36,894 nt of DNA. Source: Thermoplasmatota archaeon (GTDB lineage: Archaea; Thermoplasmatota; Thermoplasmata; Thermoplasmatales; GCA-001856825). A program made the position numbers and the translations under genes. The stretch covers positions 1 through 36,894 of the forward strand of contig JAMCUN010000025.1 of NCBI GenBank assembly GCA_023381415.1, written 5' to 3'. Shown piece after piece: positions 9,237 to 18,110 of this stretch. Every line of letters begins with the position of its first letter. Positions within the stretch are counted from its first letter, which is position 1. The notes beneath the pieces are model-generated. The model was not told the origin of the DNA. It searched no databases and was given only the letters and a program-made list of their open reading frames with translations.

Positions 9237-9472
9237 GTTAAAATGAATGATGATTTCTTTTGCTTCTTATCCTCTAACAGTTGTACGACCGATAAATCGG
9301 AAACCCAACGAAATAATTCTTGAATATCTTAGATTAACGCCGATTTCGATTTCGAAATTTCACACAGAAATCCGATGGAAGGGCCAAGACCGATTGCATT
9401 TACATATCCTTATCAAAGATTCTAGCAGAGCATAGGAATGGTTCAGCAAAGCGTTTAACTCGTCTGAAGCGT

Positions 9473-9491
9473 TCATATTCAACGAATATGA
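9473..9491. repeat. 8-bp inverted repeat, 3-base spacer
   Basis: TCATATTC-AAC-GAATATGA is a perfect dyad. The spacing suits a dimeric regulator, but no gene starts nearby: the next one begins more than 500 bases downstream. Function unknown. Confidence 0.45.
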
Positions 9492-9631
9492 TTTGTTTTT
9501 CACTATATTCTAGAGCTTGCGGTCCTCGTTTCCTATTTGAATCTTTGTTTGGGCTATGAGGACTTATTCTATGTCGGCGGATAGCTTGAGCGACAGTATT
9601 TATAAACCCAAAATTGAGATATTTGTGAGCA

Positions 9632-9699
9632 GGGTGTAGTTAAACTTCGAATGCTATTTTCTTTGAATGCTAGAACCCTTCATTTTGAGGGTTACACCC
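9632..9699. repeat. Inverted repeat flanking an A/T-rich 54-base core
   Basis: GGGTGTA at 9632-9638 is complemented by TACACCC at 9693-9699, with two further G-T wobble positions inward. The enclosed sequence has two copies of GAATGCTA. It could be a small element remnant or a structured RNA. There is no further support for either. Confidence 0.3.
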
Positions 9700-9970
9700 G
9701 TTCTATTTCATTTTCCCACCTTTGTTGCTGTCTTAACATCAGAAGTTTCTTCATTTGAGGCTTGTCGGCGCATATCTCTTGTAGAAATGAATTCCTCCTT
9801 CCTATTCATCTTACTACATATCTGGAGGTAAAGGGTCTGTTTAGAGCACCCTTAAAGAGAACATAATCAAAAAAAACGAAGAAGAATATCAGGAATCTCT
9901 TTCATTGAGGTAATTCTTAAGAGTTCAATCACCTTCTAGTAAATAACCTAAGATGATTGTTTTTTAGAAA

Positions 9971-9980
9971 ATTCTTAAAT
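9971..9980 (+). promoter_or_regulatory. TATA box for FAD oxidoreductase
   Basis: ATTCTTAAAT is centred 26 bases before about 10002. Transcription would start there and leave a leader of about ten bases before the ATG at 10013. This supports 10013 over the in-frame TTG at 9992. Confidence 0.45.
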
Positions 9981-10012
9981 CAAATAACAGTTTGTTATGG
10001 GAAGTATCGACT

Positions 10013-11536
10013 ATGGATGAAATTCAACCTGATTATGATGTCGTTATTGTCGGAGGAGGAGCTGCTGGACTTGCAGCTTATGCAACTGCGGTGAGTCAGA
10101 GCTTTCTCACGGTCCTCCTGGAAAAGGAAAGTGATCTGGGGGGAACAACGATCTTTGCTATTGGTTCTATGACTGCTGCAAGGACTCAACTTCAGAATAA
10201 AAGAGGAATTGAAGATTCTACTGACGCCTTTTTTGAAGACTTGATAGTTGCTTCCAGGACTAGGGGAGTCGAACAAATTTGCGATAAATCATTGCTGAGA
10301 TTGTATGCTGAAGAAGCTGGCAAGACCCTTGACTGGCTAAATGAATTGGGAGTTGTTTTTGTCGGGCCGTTTCCAGAATCTCCACACCGCGTTCCTAGAA
10401 TGCACAATGCAGTGCCTAGCGCATATTCTTTCGTCCATAGGCTGGAAGGCTTTGGGACTAAGCATGGCGGTAAAATCCTGAAATCCTACAAGGTTTCTAA
10501 ACTCGTTCAGGACGATGAAGGCAGAGTTGCTGGAGTCTCAGGTCACACAATTTTGGGGGAACCATTTCATTTCAAAGCGAGGAAGGGGGTGATAATTGCT
10601 ACGGGTCCATATAGTTCTAACCAAGAGATATTAAAGGAATTGATACCGGGGTTTATAGAAGCTGAACCAGTAAACCCAACCGCAACAGGTGATGGAATTT
10701 CGCTGTGTAGGAAGATTGGAGCATGGACAAAAAATACGGAGATAGAAACCACTCAATTTAGGTTTGGCGGGCGCACCACGGGCAAGATTGGGAAAGTGGC
10801 AACTTGGGGGGTACTACCACAAATTATCGGGTGGGTAGTTGAACATTTTCCTCGTAGCTTTACCAACCAGATAATAGTTAGGCTATCAACAACTTATACT
10901 GCTCCATCCGATAAGATACTTCTTGAGGGCGGAATACTAATAGATGGGAACGGAAGCCGGTTTGTAAATGAACTTGCTCGACCTTATCCATATGCCATAG
11001 CCAAGAAGGCGACATCTCTAATCAGAAAGGACTTGTACCTCCTGTTCGATTCCTCCACTGCAGCCAAACTTGTTAAATGGCCCAATTACGTTTCAACTTT
11101 CCCGGGTATCGCATACGCCTATCTAGACGATTACTTGAAATTTCGAAAAGACGTTATTCATAAATCCTATTCCTTTGAGACTCTTGCTTGGAAGTCCAAC
11201 CTTAGTCCAGAAATACTAAAGGCAACTGTTGATCGCTACAACAGTTTTGCTGCCGTTCACGAAGACAGAGACTTTGGAAGGGAACAATTGAGACCAATAG
11301 AGAGTCCTCCCTTCTACCTTCTTGGGCCTATTAGGCCGGTCATAACTGTCACCGAGGGAGGGATTGCAATCAATGAAAAGTGTCAGGCGCTCAATGTCAG
11401 AGGCGAAGTTATCCGAGGACTCTACGTCATAGGAGATGGGTCTGCTGGCCCACTGAATGTCTCTCACGGAATGCACCTCGGATGGGCCCTGACCAGCGGC
11501 AGACTTTCAGTGCTTTCCATCTTGAGAGAAAGTTAG
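10013..11536 (+). CDS. FAD-dependent oxidoreductase (fumarate reductase flavoprotein / 3-ketosteroid dehydrogenase superfamily)
   Basis: Soluble flavoenzyme of about 507 residues that probably adds or removes hydrogen across a C-C bond next to a carbonyl or carboxylate. The N-terminal Rossmann fold reads DYDVVIVGGGAAGLAAY (GxGxxG at 14-19), with the ribose-binding Glu at the end of strand 2 (LLEKES). GGTT and GSMTAART follow, as in the FAD-binding domain. The capping domain spans roughly 110-330, and GGILIDGNGSRFVNE begins its return to FAD. The C terminus has GPIRPVITVTEGGIAIN and GLYVIGDGSAGPLN, the family's second FAD signature. No signal peptide, heme or Fe-S motif is seen, so the electron partner is unknown. 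It lies 39 bases before the first DapA-family gene. A decayed relative lies at 30968-31975. Confidence 0.88.
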   Translation: MDEIQPDYDVVIVGGGAAGLAAYATAVSQSFLTVLLEKESDLGGTTIFAIGSMTAARTQLQNKRGIEDSTDAFFEDLIVASRTRGVEQICDKSLLRLYAEEAGKTLDWLNELGVVFVGPFPESPHRVPRMHNAVPSAYSFVHRLEGFGTKHGGKILKSYKVSKLVQDDEGRVAGVSGHTILGEPFHFKARKGVIIATGPYSSNQEILKELIPGFIEAEPVNPTATGDGISLCRKIGAWTKNTEIETTQFRFGGRTTGKIGKVATWGVLPQIIGWVVEHFPRSFTNQIIVRLSTTYTAPSDKILLEGGILIDGNGSRFVNELARPYPYAIAKKATSLIRKDLYLLFDSSTAAKLVKWPNYVSTFPGIAYAYLDDYLKFRKDVIHKSYSFETLAWKSNLSPEILKATVDRYNSFAAVHEDRDFGREQLRPIESPPFYLLGPIRPVITVTEGGIAINEKCQALNVRGEVIRGLYVIGDGSAGPLNVSHGMHLGWALTSGRLSVLSILRES

Positions 11537-11545
11537 ACAAAATCC

Positions 11546-11555
11546 CTATATATTT
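11546..11555 (+). promoter_or_regulatory. TATA box for first DapA-family gene
   Basis: CTATATATTT is centred 26 bases before the ATG at 11576, so the transcript would be leaderless. The gene therefore probably has its own promoter despite the short gap after the FAD gene. Confidence 0.65.
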
Positions 11556-11575
11556 GAATTGAACTTTTTAAAAAC

Positions 11576-12547
11576 ATGAAGAGTCGTCATTTAACTGGAT
11601 ACATTGCAAGTGCGTTGGTCCCACACGATTCAAAGCTGGGAATTATAGAAGAAGAATACGTAAATCACCTTAAGGAAATCAGTAAGGCAAAGGGTCTCGC
11701 AGCGGTCTATGTAAATGCCCTCGTCGGACAAATTTATTCTCTGGAACCCGAAGAGCGTCAAAGATTAATTACTCTCGCTAGACAGACAGTCCCGAAAAAC
11801 ATTCCGATCATGTCAGGAGTTGACGGCCATCGAATGACAGAAATGGTTGCAAGAGCCAAAGAAGCTGAGAGGGCAGGGGCGGACATGATAGAAGTAATCC
11901 CCCCATTTGATGTAAGACCTTACAGGAGGCTCGTCAACACCCCGGATGTGCCGTATCAGTTCTTCAAAAAACTGGCGAGCGAAGTGAACATGCCAATGTC
12001 CATATATAAATACCCTAGGGAGTACGGACTATCTTATTCACTCGAGACACTGGTAAAGATTGCGGATGATATTGACGAAGTAGTTGCGCTCAAGGCAGGG
12101 GAATACACGTGTGCAGAGCACTACGAGTTATGGAATGCCCTTCACGGAAAGTTGTCGATATTTGTGACATCGGAAGACACCGTGGACATGTTGGGAATGA
12201 TGATGATCGGCGCAGATGGTGCACAGGCAGGAATTATGGCTCTTGGACGGGACAACTGGACAGAATTCATTTCACTGAGCCTGAACAAAAAGTATACAGA
12301 AGCCAGGAACATCTTCATGGACAAATTGGCTCCGATAGCCCACCACATTTATGGAGTCGCGTCTCAGGCATCTAATGCCGCATTTGCCAGCCCTGGACGT
12401 AAGGGATCTACAACCTCACTAATCAAAGAGGCACTGGTCGCTGAGGGTGTATTCACAAGCTCAAGGGTGAGACCGCCTGATGTGGACGCAACACCGGAAG
12501 ACCGTAAGGGGATAATCGACCTTATGACCAGGTTGAAAATACTGTAG
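11576..12547 (+). CDS. DapA/N-acetylneuraminate-lyase-family protein, paralog 1
   Basis: Class I (Schiff-base) TIM-barrel lyase, synthase or dehydratase of 323 residues, the normal family length. The Schiff-base lysine is K173 in VVALKAGEY. The catalytic tyrosine aligns with Y144 in IYKYPREYG, comparable to YNYP of archaeal KDG aldolase. The substrate loop, normally GTTGE, reads ALVGQ here (residues 48-52). Both threonines and the Glu are changed, so it is not a standard dihydrodipicolinate synthase. The stretch DTVDMLGMMMIGADG replaces the usual SGDD segment. The closest relative in the window is the product of 20552-21544, with more than half of residues identical by eye. Substrate unknown; a 2-oxo acid is expected from the family. 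It sits between the FAD oxidoreductase and the aldo/keto reductase. Confidence 0.88.
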   Translation: MKSRHLTGYIASALVPHDSKLGIIEEEYVNHLKEISKAKGLAAVYVNALVGQIYSLEPEERQRLITLARQTVPKNIPIMSGVDGHRMTEMVARAKEAERAGADMIEVIPPFDVRPYRRLVNTPDVPYQFFKKLASEVNMPMSIYKYPREYGLSYSLETLVKIADDIDEVVALKAGEYTCAEHYELWNALHGKLSIFVTSEDTVDMLGMMMIGADGAQAGIMALGRDNWTEFISLSLNKKYTEARNIFMDKLAPIAHHIYGVASQASNAAFASPGRKGSTTSLIKEALVAEGVFTSSRVRPPDVDATPEDRKGIIDLMTRLKIL

Positions 12548-12686
12548 CTAAAATACCGGTTTCCTTGTTTATTACTAGTTAAGGGGTTTATGGTATGTAC
12601 GTATTAAGGAATGGAATGAGTAACTTCTCTTCAATTCAATCTGAATTTTACTATCCTCTTCCTACGACTGTTATGGGGAGGATTCT

Positions 12687-13721
12687 GTGAAATATGTTCC
12701 AATAGGAAGAACTGGCGTCTACGGCTCAGTTCTTGGATTAGGAACGATGACCTTCGGAGAGAAGAATCTTCAAAAGCGCGGAGGAGTGCGACAAGAGGCG
12801 GCTGATGTCATTGTCAAAAAGGCTATCGATCTTGGGATAAACTTTTTTGATTCGTCTGATATATATGACGGAGGAAGCTCTGAAGAAGTACTCGGAAAGG
12901 CCCTCAGAGATTACAGAGACCAAGTCCTAATAGCGACCAAGGTGCGAGGTAAGAGCGGAGTCGGAGTGAATGAAACTGGGCTGTCAAGACTTCACATAAG
13001 TCAACAGATCAAGAAGAGTCTGAAACGTCTTGGAACCAAATGGATCGATGTATATCAGTTTCATGGGTGGGATAACGTGACTCAACTATCAGAATCCATA
13101 GATACTATGCAGAGGTTAGTAGAACAGGGGCTCGTTAACTATCCCGGCATTTCCAATTTTTACGCCTGGCAGATGGCAATGTCCCAGACGATCTGCGAAG
13201 AGAGAAATTACACAAGATTTGAGACAGTCCAGGCCAATTACTCGCTCCTGAATCGAGATGTAGAACATGAGATTCTGCCTTTTTCTAAACACAGTGGAAT
13301 GACAGTACTTGCATGGAGCCCCTTACATGGAGGGGTGCTTACCGGTAAGTATGGTGACTTGACAGACCCACAACCGGGGACAAGAATGAGGGACTTCGCA
13401 TTTCCTGTAAGGGGAGGGTACTTTCCTCCATTCGACATTGAAAAGGGGCGCAGAATACTAGAAGTAGTCAAAAGTGTATCGGAGGAGCAAGGAGTTACGA
13501 TGGCTCAGGTATCACTTTCGTGGTTGATAGATAAAAGAGTTCTTGTTTTACTCGGTGCACGATCCATTGAACAATTTGAGGATAACGCGCGGTCTCTAGA
13601 GATCATACTAACCCAGGAGCAGAAAGAGAGACTAGACAATATATCAGACATCGGAAAAAGATATCCCAAATGGATGGTCGATAGGCAGAACTCCGATCGT
13701 AAGTTTTCTATTCTAGTTTGA
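12687..13721 (+). CDS. Aldo/keto reductase
   Basis: NADPH-dependent carbonyl reductase of about 344 residues. The catalytic tetrad is complete: D55 and Y60 in FFDSSDIYDGG, K85 in IATKVRG and H126 in YQFHGW. The N-terminal hairpin reads YVPIGRTGVYGSVLGLGTMT, and the cofactor-binding C-terminal part includes VLVLLGARSIEQFEDN. The general pattern is that of the YajO/YghZ/Tas-like group. The start is GTG at 12687, supported by GGGAGGATT seven bases upstream. It follows the first DapA-family gene by about 140 bases on the same strand, so a role in reducing an aldehyde or ketone intermediate of the same pathway is reasonable (inference). Confidence 0.92.
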   Translation: MKYVPIGRTGVYGSVLGLGTMTFGEKNLQKRGGVRQEAADVIVKKAIDLGINFFDSSDIYDGGSSEEVLGKALRDYRDQVLIATKVRGKSGVGVNETGLSRLHISQQIKKSLKRLGTKWIDVYQFHGWDNVTQLSESIDTMQRLVEQGLVNYPGISNFYAWQMAMSQTICEERNYTRFETVQANYSLLNRDVEHEILPFSKHSGMTVLAWSPLHGGVLTGKYGDLTDPQPGTRMRDFAFPVRGGYFPPFDIEKGRRILEVVKSVSEEQGVTMAQVSLSWLIDKRVLVLLGARSIEQFEDNARSLEIILTQEQKERLDNISDIGKRYPKWMVDRQNSDRKFSILV

Positions 13722-13766
13722 ATCCCTTAAAAACAGAAGTGATACACTCTCTTGTCAGGATATACT

Positions 13767-15359
13767 GACTTCTAACCTGATCTCCTCACATTTACCACCA
13801 TTATGATCTAGACGACTTTTTGTCATGGCCGGTTTGTATGTAAGCCATATCTAGATATAATGATGGTGTTTACCATCATTACTGGAAAAATTCAGAGGAT
13901 CAGGCAAGAGAAGGAGAATAGAGCGATATACGTATACGACCGCACTCCTTACTACGATCTAGCAACGAAGAACACGAAGTACTATTATGCATACGTTGGA
14001 AAGGAATCCGGCGGTGAAATAAGGAAGGCGAGGAGCGTCCTTCCCAGAAGGTCCCTGATATAATGTCCATTCATCCCCCTGCTGGAAATAGTGAAGGAGT
14101 ATGGGTTGCAGGTTATGCTGGAGAGGCATCTTACCCGGGCTGAGTCAAACGCCATCCTCTCACTCGTAATCTGCAAGATAGTGAGACCCCTGCTGATGCG
14201 TTCACTGGGATCGCGGTACGAAGGGACGCATATGTCAGAGGTACTCCCGGCTGACCTGAGTTCACAGAACATTTCCCGTCTCATGGAAAAGATAGGCGAA
14301 TCCTCTCTGTACAGGGTTTATTCCCTCATACCTCTCTTTGAATACGGTAATTCAAAGGATCACCCGGAGCTCGAGCAGTTCCAGTTCTCCCTCACCCTTG
14401 AAAGGAAGAGGCGGATACCCATCTCATACGACGTGCATCCGGGGTCCATCCCAGATGTCGTAACGCAGGAGAGGACGCTGGAATTCCTGACTCCTCTTGT
14501 CCCAGACATCATCATGATACTGGACCGTGGTTTCTTCTCCCTCCACAACATCATGGCACTCCAGAATGTGCAGTTCATTGTTGCCGCATCCTTACAGAGG
14601 AAGGAGATGAAGGCAGCCTTTTCTCTTGCCTCTAGAATTGTGGATAGGGCTGATAACGTACTGATATACGGAGACAAGACACTGTTCTGCCAGCCCTTCA
14701 CAATGAGGATGGAAGGTCTTGAGCTGAGTGGATACTTCTACCACGATCCCTCCAGGGAGAGTGATGAGCGTTTAGATTTCCACAGGAAGCTGGCAGAGCG
14801 AAGGGAGAGCATAGAGAATCTGCAGATACGAAGGGGACTCCGTAGAACGATAGAGAGCATAGCAGGTGACTTTCTCAAATACATAAGGTACCGGGTGGAG
14901 AATGGAAGGATCATAACTACTGCGAGAAACAACCGATCTCTGCAGCGGAGAACCGCATGGGCAGGTTCATGCTTGTGGGCAACGCTTCGCTCTCTGCGAT
15001 GGAATGCCTCCCCATCTACAGGGAGAAGGACGGGATAGAGAAGGCATTCCTTTCATTAAAAACCGATCAGGATGTCTTCCCGCTCAGAGATCACAAGGAG
15101 TCAACGGGAAGAGGGATGCTTTTAGTATCCTTCGTATCCGTGATACTGAGATCTGTTTTGATCAGGGCAATGAACGCAACGAAGCTGAGCAAGAAGTATT
15201 CCATTGAGTCAATGCTCATAGAACTGGAGAAGCTGCACATGATAGAGGATCAGAACGGAAACCTGAGGGAACTGGAGAGGACGAAGAAGCAGAAAGACAT
15301 TCTGGAAGCACTATCATCAGTATCGTGGTGGTAAAAGGAGGGAGTTTAGGTTCTAAATC
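13767..15359 (+). mobile_element. Insertion sequence B, IS4/IS1634-like, about 1.6 kb, inactive
   Basis: The ends are imperfect inverted repeats of roughly 35 bases. The left end reads CTAACCTGATCTCCTC...TTTACCACCA up to 13800. The complement of the right end reads GAACCTAAACTCCCTC...TTTACCACCA. The inner ten bases are exact, and they lie at the transposase 3' end on the right side. The outer limits are uncertain by about five bases and no target duplication is clear. The transposase is broken (13860-15334). It differs clearly in sequence from insertion sequence A, so the two are separate acquisitions. Confidence 0.7.
13860..15334 (+). pseudogene. Transposase of insertion sequence B (IS4/IS1634-like), broken
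   Basis: The frame opens at 13860 and meets an in-frame TAA at 14061-14063. It continues in the same frame from there through about 14940, then shifts, and the C terminus reads on in another frame to 15334. Catalytic-domain landmarks survive: IMILDRGFFS with the second Asp, and in the last frame YREKDGIEKAF, the IS4-type Y-R-E-K signature with the Glu. One nonsense codon and one frameshift near 14940 are enough to explain the break, so inactivation may be fairly recent. Confidence 0.83.
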
Positions 15360-15553
15360 TAATGTAGCACCAGACTAAAGATCACGATGGAGGTGGATTA
15401 TTAAAATTCGCCTTTTAGAGAGTGTCTCTATAGTCTGTTTTGCACTTGATGTCCCAATCACTGTTGTCAAAAACTGCTCTTTCTGCTTCTCACATAGATA
15501 TGCTCATTTGCGGTGGAGGTGCCGACAATCTACCATAAACCTGTTAGCGAAAA

Positions 15554-15593
15554 GATTTATCTATACCCCCTCTTTGAAGATTGTTCAAAGGGG
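15554..15593 (+). promoter_or_regulatory. Promoter with interrupted palindrome before the DRE-TIM enzyme gene
   Basis: A TATA-like GATTTATCTATA (15554-15565) is followed by CCCC-TC-TTTGAA-GATTG-TTCAAA-GGGG (15567-15593). This is a ten-base inverted repeat with a two-base bulge in the left arm. The predicted transcription start near 15585 lies inside the palindrome. A protein bound there would block initiation, or the short leader RNA could fold. It ends seven bases before the ATG at 15600. Confidence 0.55.
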
Positions 15594-15599
15594 TAGTAG

Positions 15600-16628
15600 A
15601 TGATAATAACGGATGACACGCTTAGAGAAGGGCTTCAAACTCCAGGAATTGCATTCACAAGGTTTGAAAAACTCAAACTGGCTTCCTTGATCTCAGCTGC
15701 AGGAGTAAAGCGTGCTTTAGTGTCCTACCCCTCAGCCCACGTTTCAGAGGTTGAAGTCACTAGGGAGATCGTTAAGGCAAATTATTTCAAAGAAACATTC
15801 GGGCTTGGTCGAACCTTAAAGGATGATGTTGATACCATATATTCTACGGGAGCGAATATAGCACTCCATCTGCCTTTTACAAATGAGAGATTGGACGAGA
15901 TAGAAGAAGTCATAAGATACGCTTCTAACTTGGATAGGATTGTGGAGGTAGCTCTAATTGACGTGGTAAGGTACTCAACCGAAGACCTATTCAGAATCAT
16001 GAAAAAAATTATCGAATCTGGTGCCGATGTCATTCAGGTTCCAGACACTATGGGCACTGCCTCTCCAAAGTCGATGAAAGAAACCATTAAGAGAATTAAG
16101 AAGAACTTTCAAGTGGAAATAGAGATCCACTGTCACAACGACTTTGGGGGCGCAGTTGCTAATTCTATTTCGGCTATAGAGGCAGGCGCAGAAATATTAG
16201 ACGCTTCAGTGCTTGGGTTAGGAGAAAGAAATGGAATTGCAGATCTCGGATCTGTGAACGCATTGCTGAAAAAGGAGGGATACAATACTGAAATCAATGA
16301 GTACAACCTTAAAGTATTGTATGACTATGTCATCGAACTTGTGATGAGCAAAGTTGGAAGTGACCACTTCCTGAACAGCTTTCCGGTGTTCGGTAAAAAT
16401 GTGGATATAAGCACTGCCGGTACGCACGCAGCATCCCCAGGAGTTTTCGAAAGTAAGAACTATTCGGTAAACGTCTATACAGGTAGAGCAATGGTCAAAC
16501 AGATCCTTAAGAGTGAGGGTATCATCATAGACGATGAGAGTCTTTCCAAACTTGTCAAGAGGGTGAAAGATCTCTCAGCAGATACTGGGAAGGCAATCAC
16601 CCGGAAAGAAATTATAGAAATGGTGTAG
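15600..16628 (+). CDS. DRE-TIM metallolyase (homocitrate/isopropylmalate/citramalate-synthase-like)
   Basis: Divalent-metal TIM-barrel enzyme of 342 residues that makes or breaks a bond between an acyl-CoA-derived carbon and a 2-oxo or 3-hydroxy acid. DDTLREGLQTPG (5-16) carries the DxxLRxG catalytic and metal motif. HCHNDFGG (177-184) has the metal-binding HxH followed by N, and GLGERNG (206-212) is the synthase signature. HMG-CoA lyase would instead show HxHDT and GGCPYA, so it sits on the synthase side. It ends soon after the short post-barrel helices and lacks the allosteric LeuA-type domain, as in homocitrate-synthase-like proteins. The class III CoA-transferase gene starts two bases after its stop codon, so the two form an operon. 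The direction of the reaction and the substrate are not known. Confidence 0.86.
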   Translation: MIITDDTLREGLQTPGIAFTRFEKLKLASLISAAGVKRALVSYPSAHVSEVEVTREIVKANYFKETFGLGRTLKDDVDTIYSTGANIALHLPFTNERLDEIEEVIRYASNLDRIVEVALIDVVRYSTEDLFRIMKKIIESGADVIQVPDTMGTASPKSMKETIKRIKKNFQVEIEIHCHNDFGGAVANSISAIEAGAEILDASVLGLGERNGIADLGSVNALLKKEGYNTEINEYNLKVLYDYVIELVMSKVGSDHFLNSFPVFGKNVDISTAGTHAASPGVFESKNYSVNVYTGRAMVKQILKSEGIIIDDESLSKLVKRVKDLSADTGKAITRKEIIEMV

Positions 16629-16630
16629 GG

Positions 16631-17764
16631 ATGATTATGAAAAGAGTTTTGGAGATCGGACACGTTGTGGCAGGACCTACCGCTGGACTGTTACTATCTG
16701 ACCTAGGATACGAGGTCATAAAAATCGAATCCCCGGGGAAAGGCGACATCTCTAGGAGACTTACGGGCACAAGTTCTGGGGCATTTCCCTTTTACAACCG
16801 AGGCAAGAAGAGTCTGACTGTCGACCTTACCTCTAATGAAGGCAGAGAGATCTTTCTTAAACTTGTCGAGAGTGCAGACATTGTGATAGACAACCTTGGA
16901 CCAGGAGCAATGACCAAACTATCTTTGTCATTCTCGGATCTGACGAAAAGGAATTTCGGTCTCATTTTCCTTTCCCTCAAGGGCTACGGAAAAGGGCCAT
17001 ACCAGACCAGGAAGTCACTTGACTATCCAATAGAGGTCCATAGTGGTCTGGCCTATATGACAGGACTGAGTGGTCGACCGATGAGGGCCGGTGCCTCCTT
17101 AGTTGACATGGCAGGAGCTATGATAGGAGTAATTGCAGTTCTCAATGCGGAAATTGCTAGATTTGCAACTGGAAAGGGGAAGTACATTGAAATCGGGCTC
17201 TTTGAAACTGCAGCCTTTTTGGTTGGTCAACATATAGCGACATTCCAGCTCAATAAAAGGGAGCTGAAGCCAATCAATGAAGAGGGGTTCGCTTGGGGTA
17301 TCTATGATTTTTTCAAGAGTAGGGACAACAGAGAAATATTCATCGCAGTCACAACGGATAACCAGTGGAAGGACTTCTGTAGGGCTTTTGAACTTACAGT
17401 CTGTACTGATTCCAACCTTGATTCCAATGCGAAACGATTTGCTAGTCGTGAATTTTTAATCGGTTTGGTGTCAGAGAAGATGTTAGAATTAGAATATTCA
17501 GAAATAATTGAAAGGTTGACGAAAGCCAACGTCGCATACGCTGTTCTAAATAAGCCTTGGGACCTTCTGACAGATATACAACTTTCGAGCAAGCTCATTA
17601 CGGAGACTTACAACGAAATGAAGCTCTCGGTTCCTTCCTCACCACTAGAAGAGTCAAAGTTAGACCCTCCACCCATATTAAGTGAACATACAGAGAGTCT
17701 GCTAAAAGCACTCGGATATACCGAGAGAGATGTCAAGTCACTGAGAGAGAGAGGGATAATCTGA
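16631..17764 (+). CDS. CaiB/BaiF class III CoA-transferase, paralog 1
   Basis: Moves CoA between carboxylic acids without a free acid intermediate. The 377-residue length is normal for the family. The N-terminal Rossmann part has VLEIGHVVAGPTAGLLLSDL and VIKIESPGKGD. The nucleophilic Asp is D159 in GASLVDMAGAM. LSLKGYGKGPY is the conserved loop. The start may be 16631 (ATG ATT ATG) or the ATG at 16637. It overlaps or abuts the DRE-TIM gene and shares its promoter, so it probably supplies the CoA ester that enzyme uses, or reuses the CoA it releases (inference). The gene is intact. A second family member is at 29658-30875. Confidence 0.9.
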   Translation: MIMKRVLEIGHVVAGPTAGLLLSDLGYEVIKIESPGKGDISRRLTGTSSGAFPFYNRGKKSLTVDLTSNEGREIFLKLVESADIVIDNLGPGAMTKLSLSFSDLTKRNFGLIFLSLKGYGKGPYQTRKSLDYPIEVHSGLAYMTGLSGRPMRAGASLVDMAGAMIGVIAVLNAEIARFATGKGKYIEIGLFETAAFLVGQHIATFQLNKRELKPINEEGFAWGIYDFFKSRDNREIFIAVTTDNQWKDFCRAFELTVCTDSNLDSNAKRFASREFLIGLVSEKMLELEYSEIIERLTKANVAYAVLNKPWDLLTDIQLSSKLITETYNEMKLSVPSSPLEESKLDPPPILSEHTESLLKALGYTERDVKSLRERGII

Positions 17765-18110
17765 TTTTTCTTCCGTCCTCAGAGTTACTGGATCTGATAG
17801 CAAAGTGAAGCTATTGAATTCCAGCTCCCGTCTTGGTTGTCGATTTGATAAGGTTACTTGCTATTCAAGATTTGAAAGAAATCACATAATATACCGACGC
17901 TGAAATACGACGTCAACCGTGTCAGCCCAGTGAAGATTTATTGACGAATATGATTATTTTTATTGCAGTTTAAGAATCACTTCTTATGGCATCGTGAGCA
18001 ATACTCGTGAGGATTCCGAATAATTTGCCAATTTTAAAGAGTCGTTTGATACATGGGGTAGAGAGGCCGATATTCTTGTTGCGAAGTCCGTAGAATGATC
18101 TCTTTTTGCT
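17765..18110. other. Gene-free stretch
   Basis: About 345 bases between the CoA-transferase and the broken IS5-type transposase. I see no frame, RNA or repeat that I can support. The start is T-rich (GATTTTTCTT right after the stop), which may end transcription. Confidence 0.4.

Larger units (their letters stand above)
9237..9970. other. Gene-free stretch with short inverted repeats
   Basis: About 730 bases with no credible gene; the only ATG-started frame (62 codons) has no recognisable content. It contains the inverted repeats listed at 9473-9491 and 9632-9699, a TATA-like AGTATTTATAAACCC around 9594-9608, and AT-rich sequence leading to the promoter of the FAD oxidoreductase. It may be remnant sequence between the insertion element and the catabolic genes. 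Confidence 0.5.

Noticed and set aside
9247-9435. 62-codon plus-strand frame
   Set aside because: No start signal, no recognisable motif, no neighbour relation; likely chance in A/T-rich spacer.
11576-12547. Label 'dihydrodipicolinate synthase' (dapA, lysine biosynthesis)
   Set aside because: The Thr-Thr substrate motif is missing, four paralogs are present, and no lysine-pathway genes are nearby.
15600-16628. Label 'HMG-CoA lyase'
   Set aside because: The protein lacks the HMG-CoA lyase HxHDT and GGCPYA motifs; HCHND and GLGER place it with the synthase branch of DRE-TIM enzymes.
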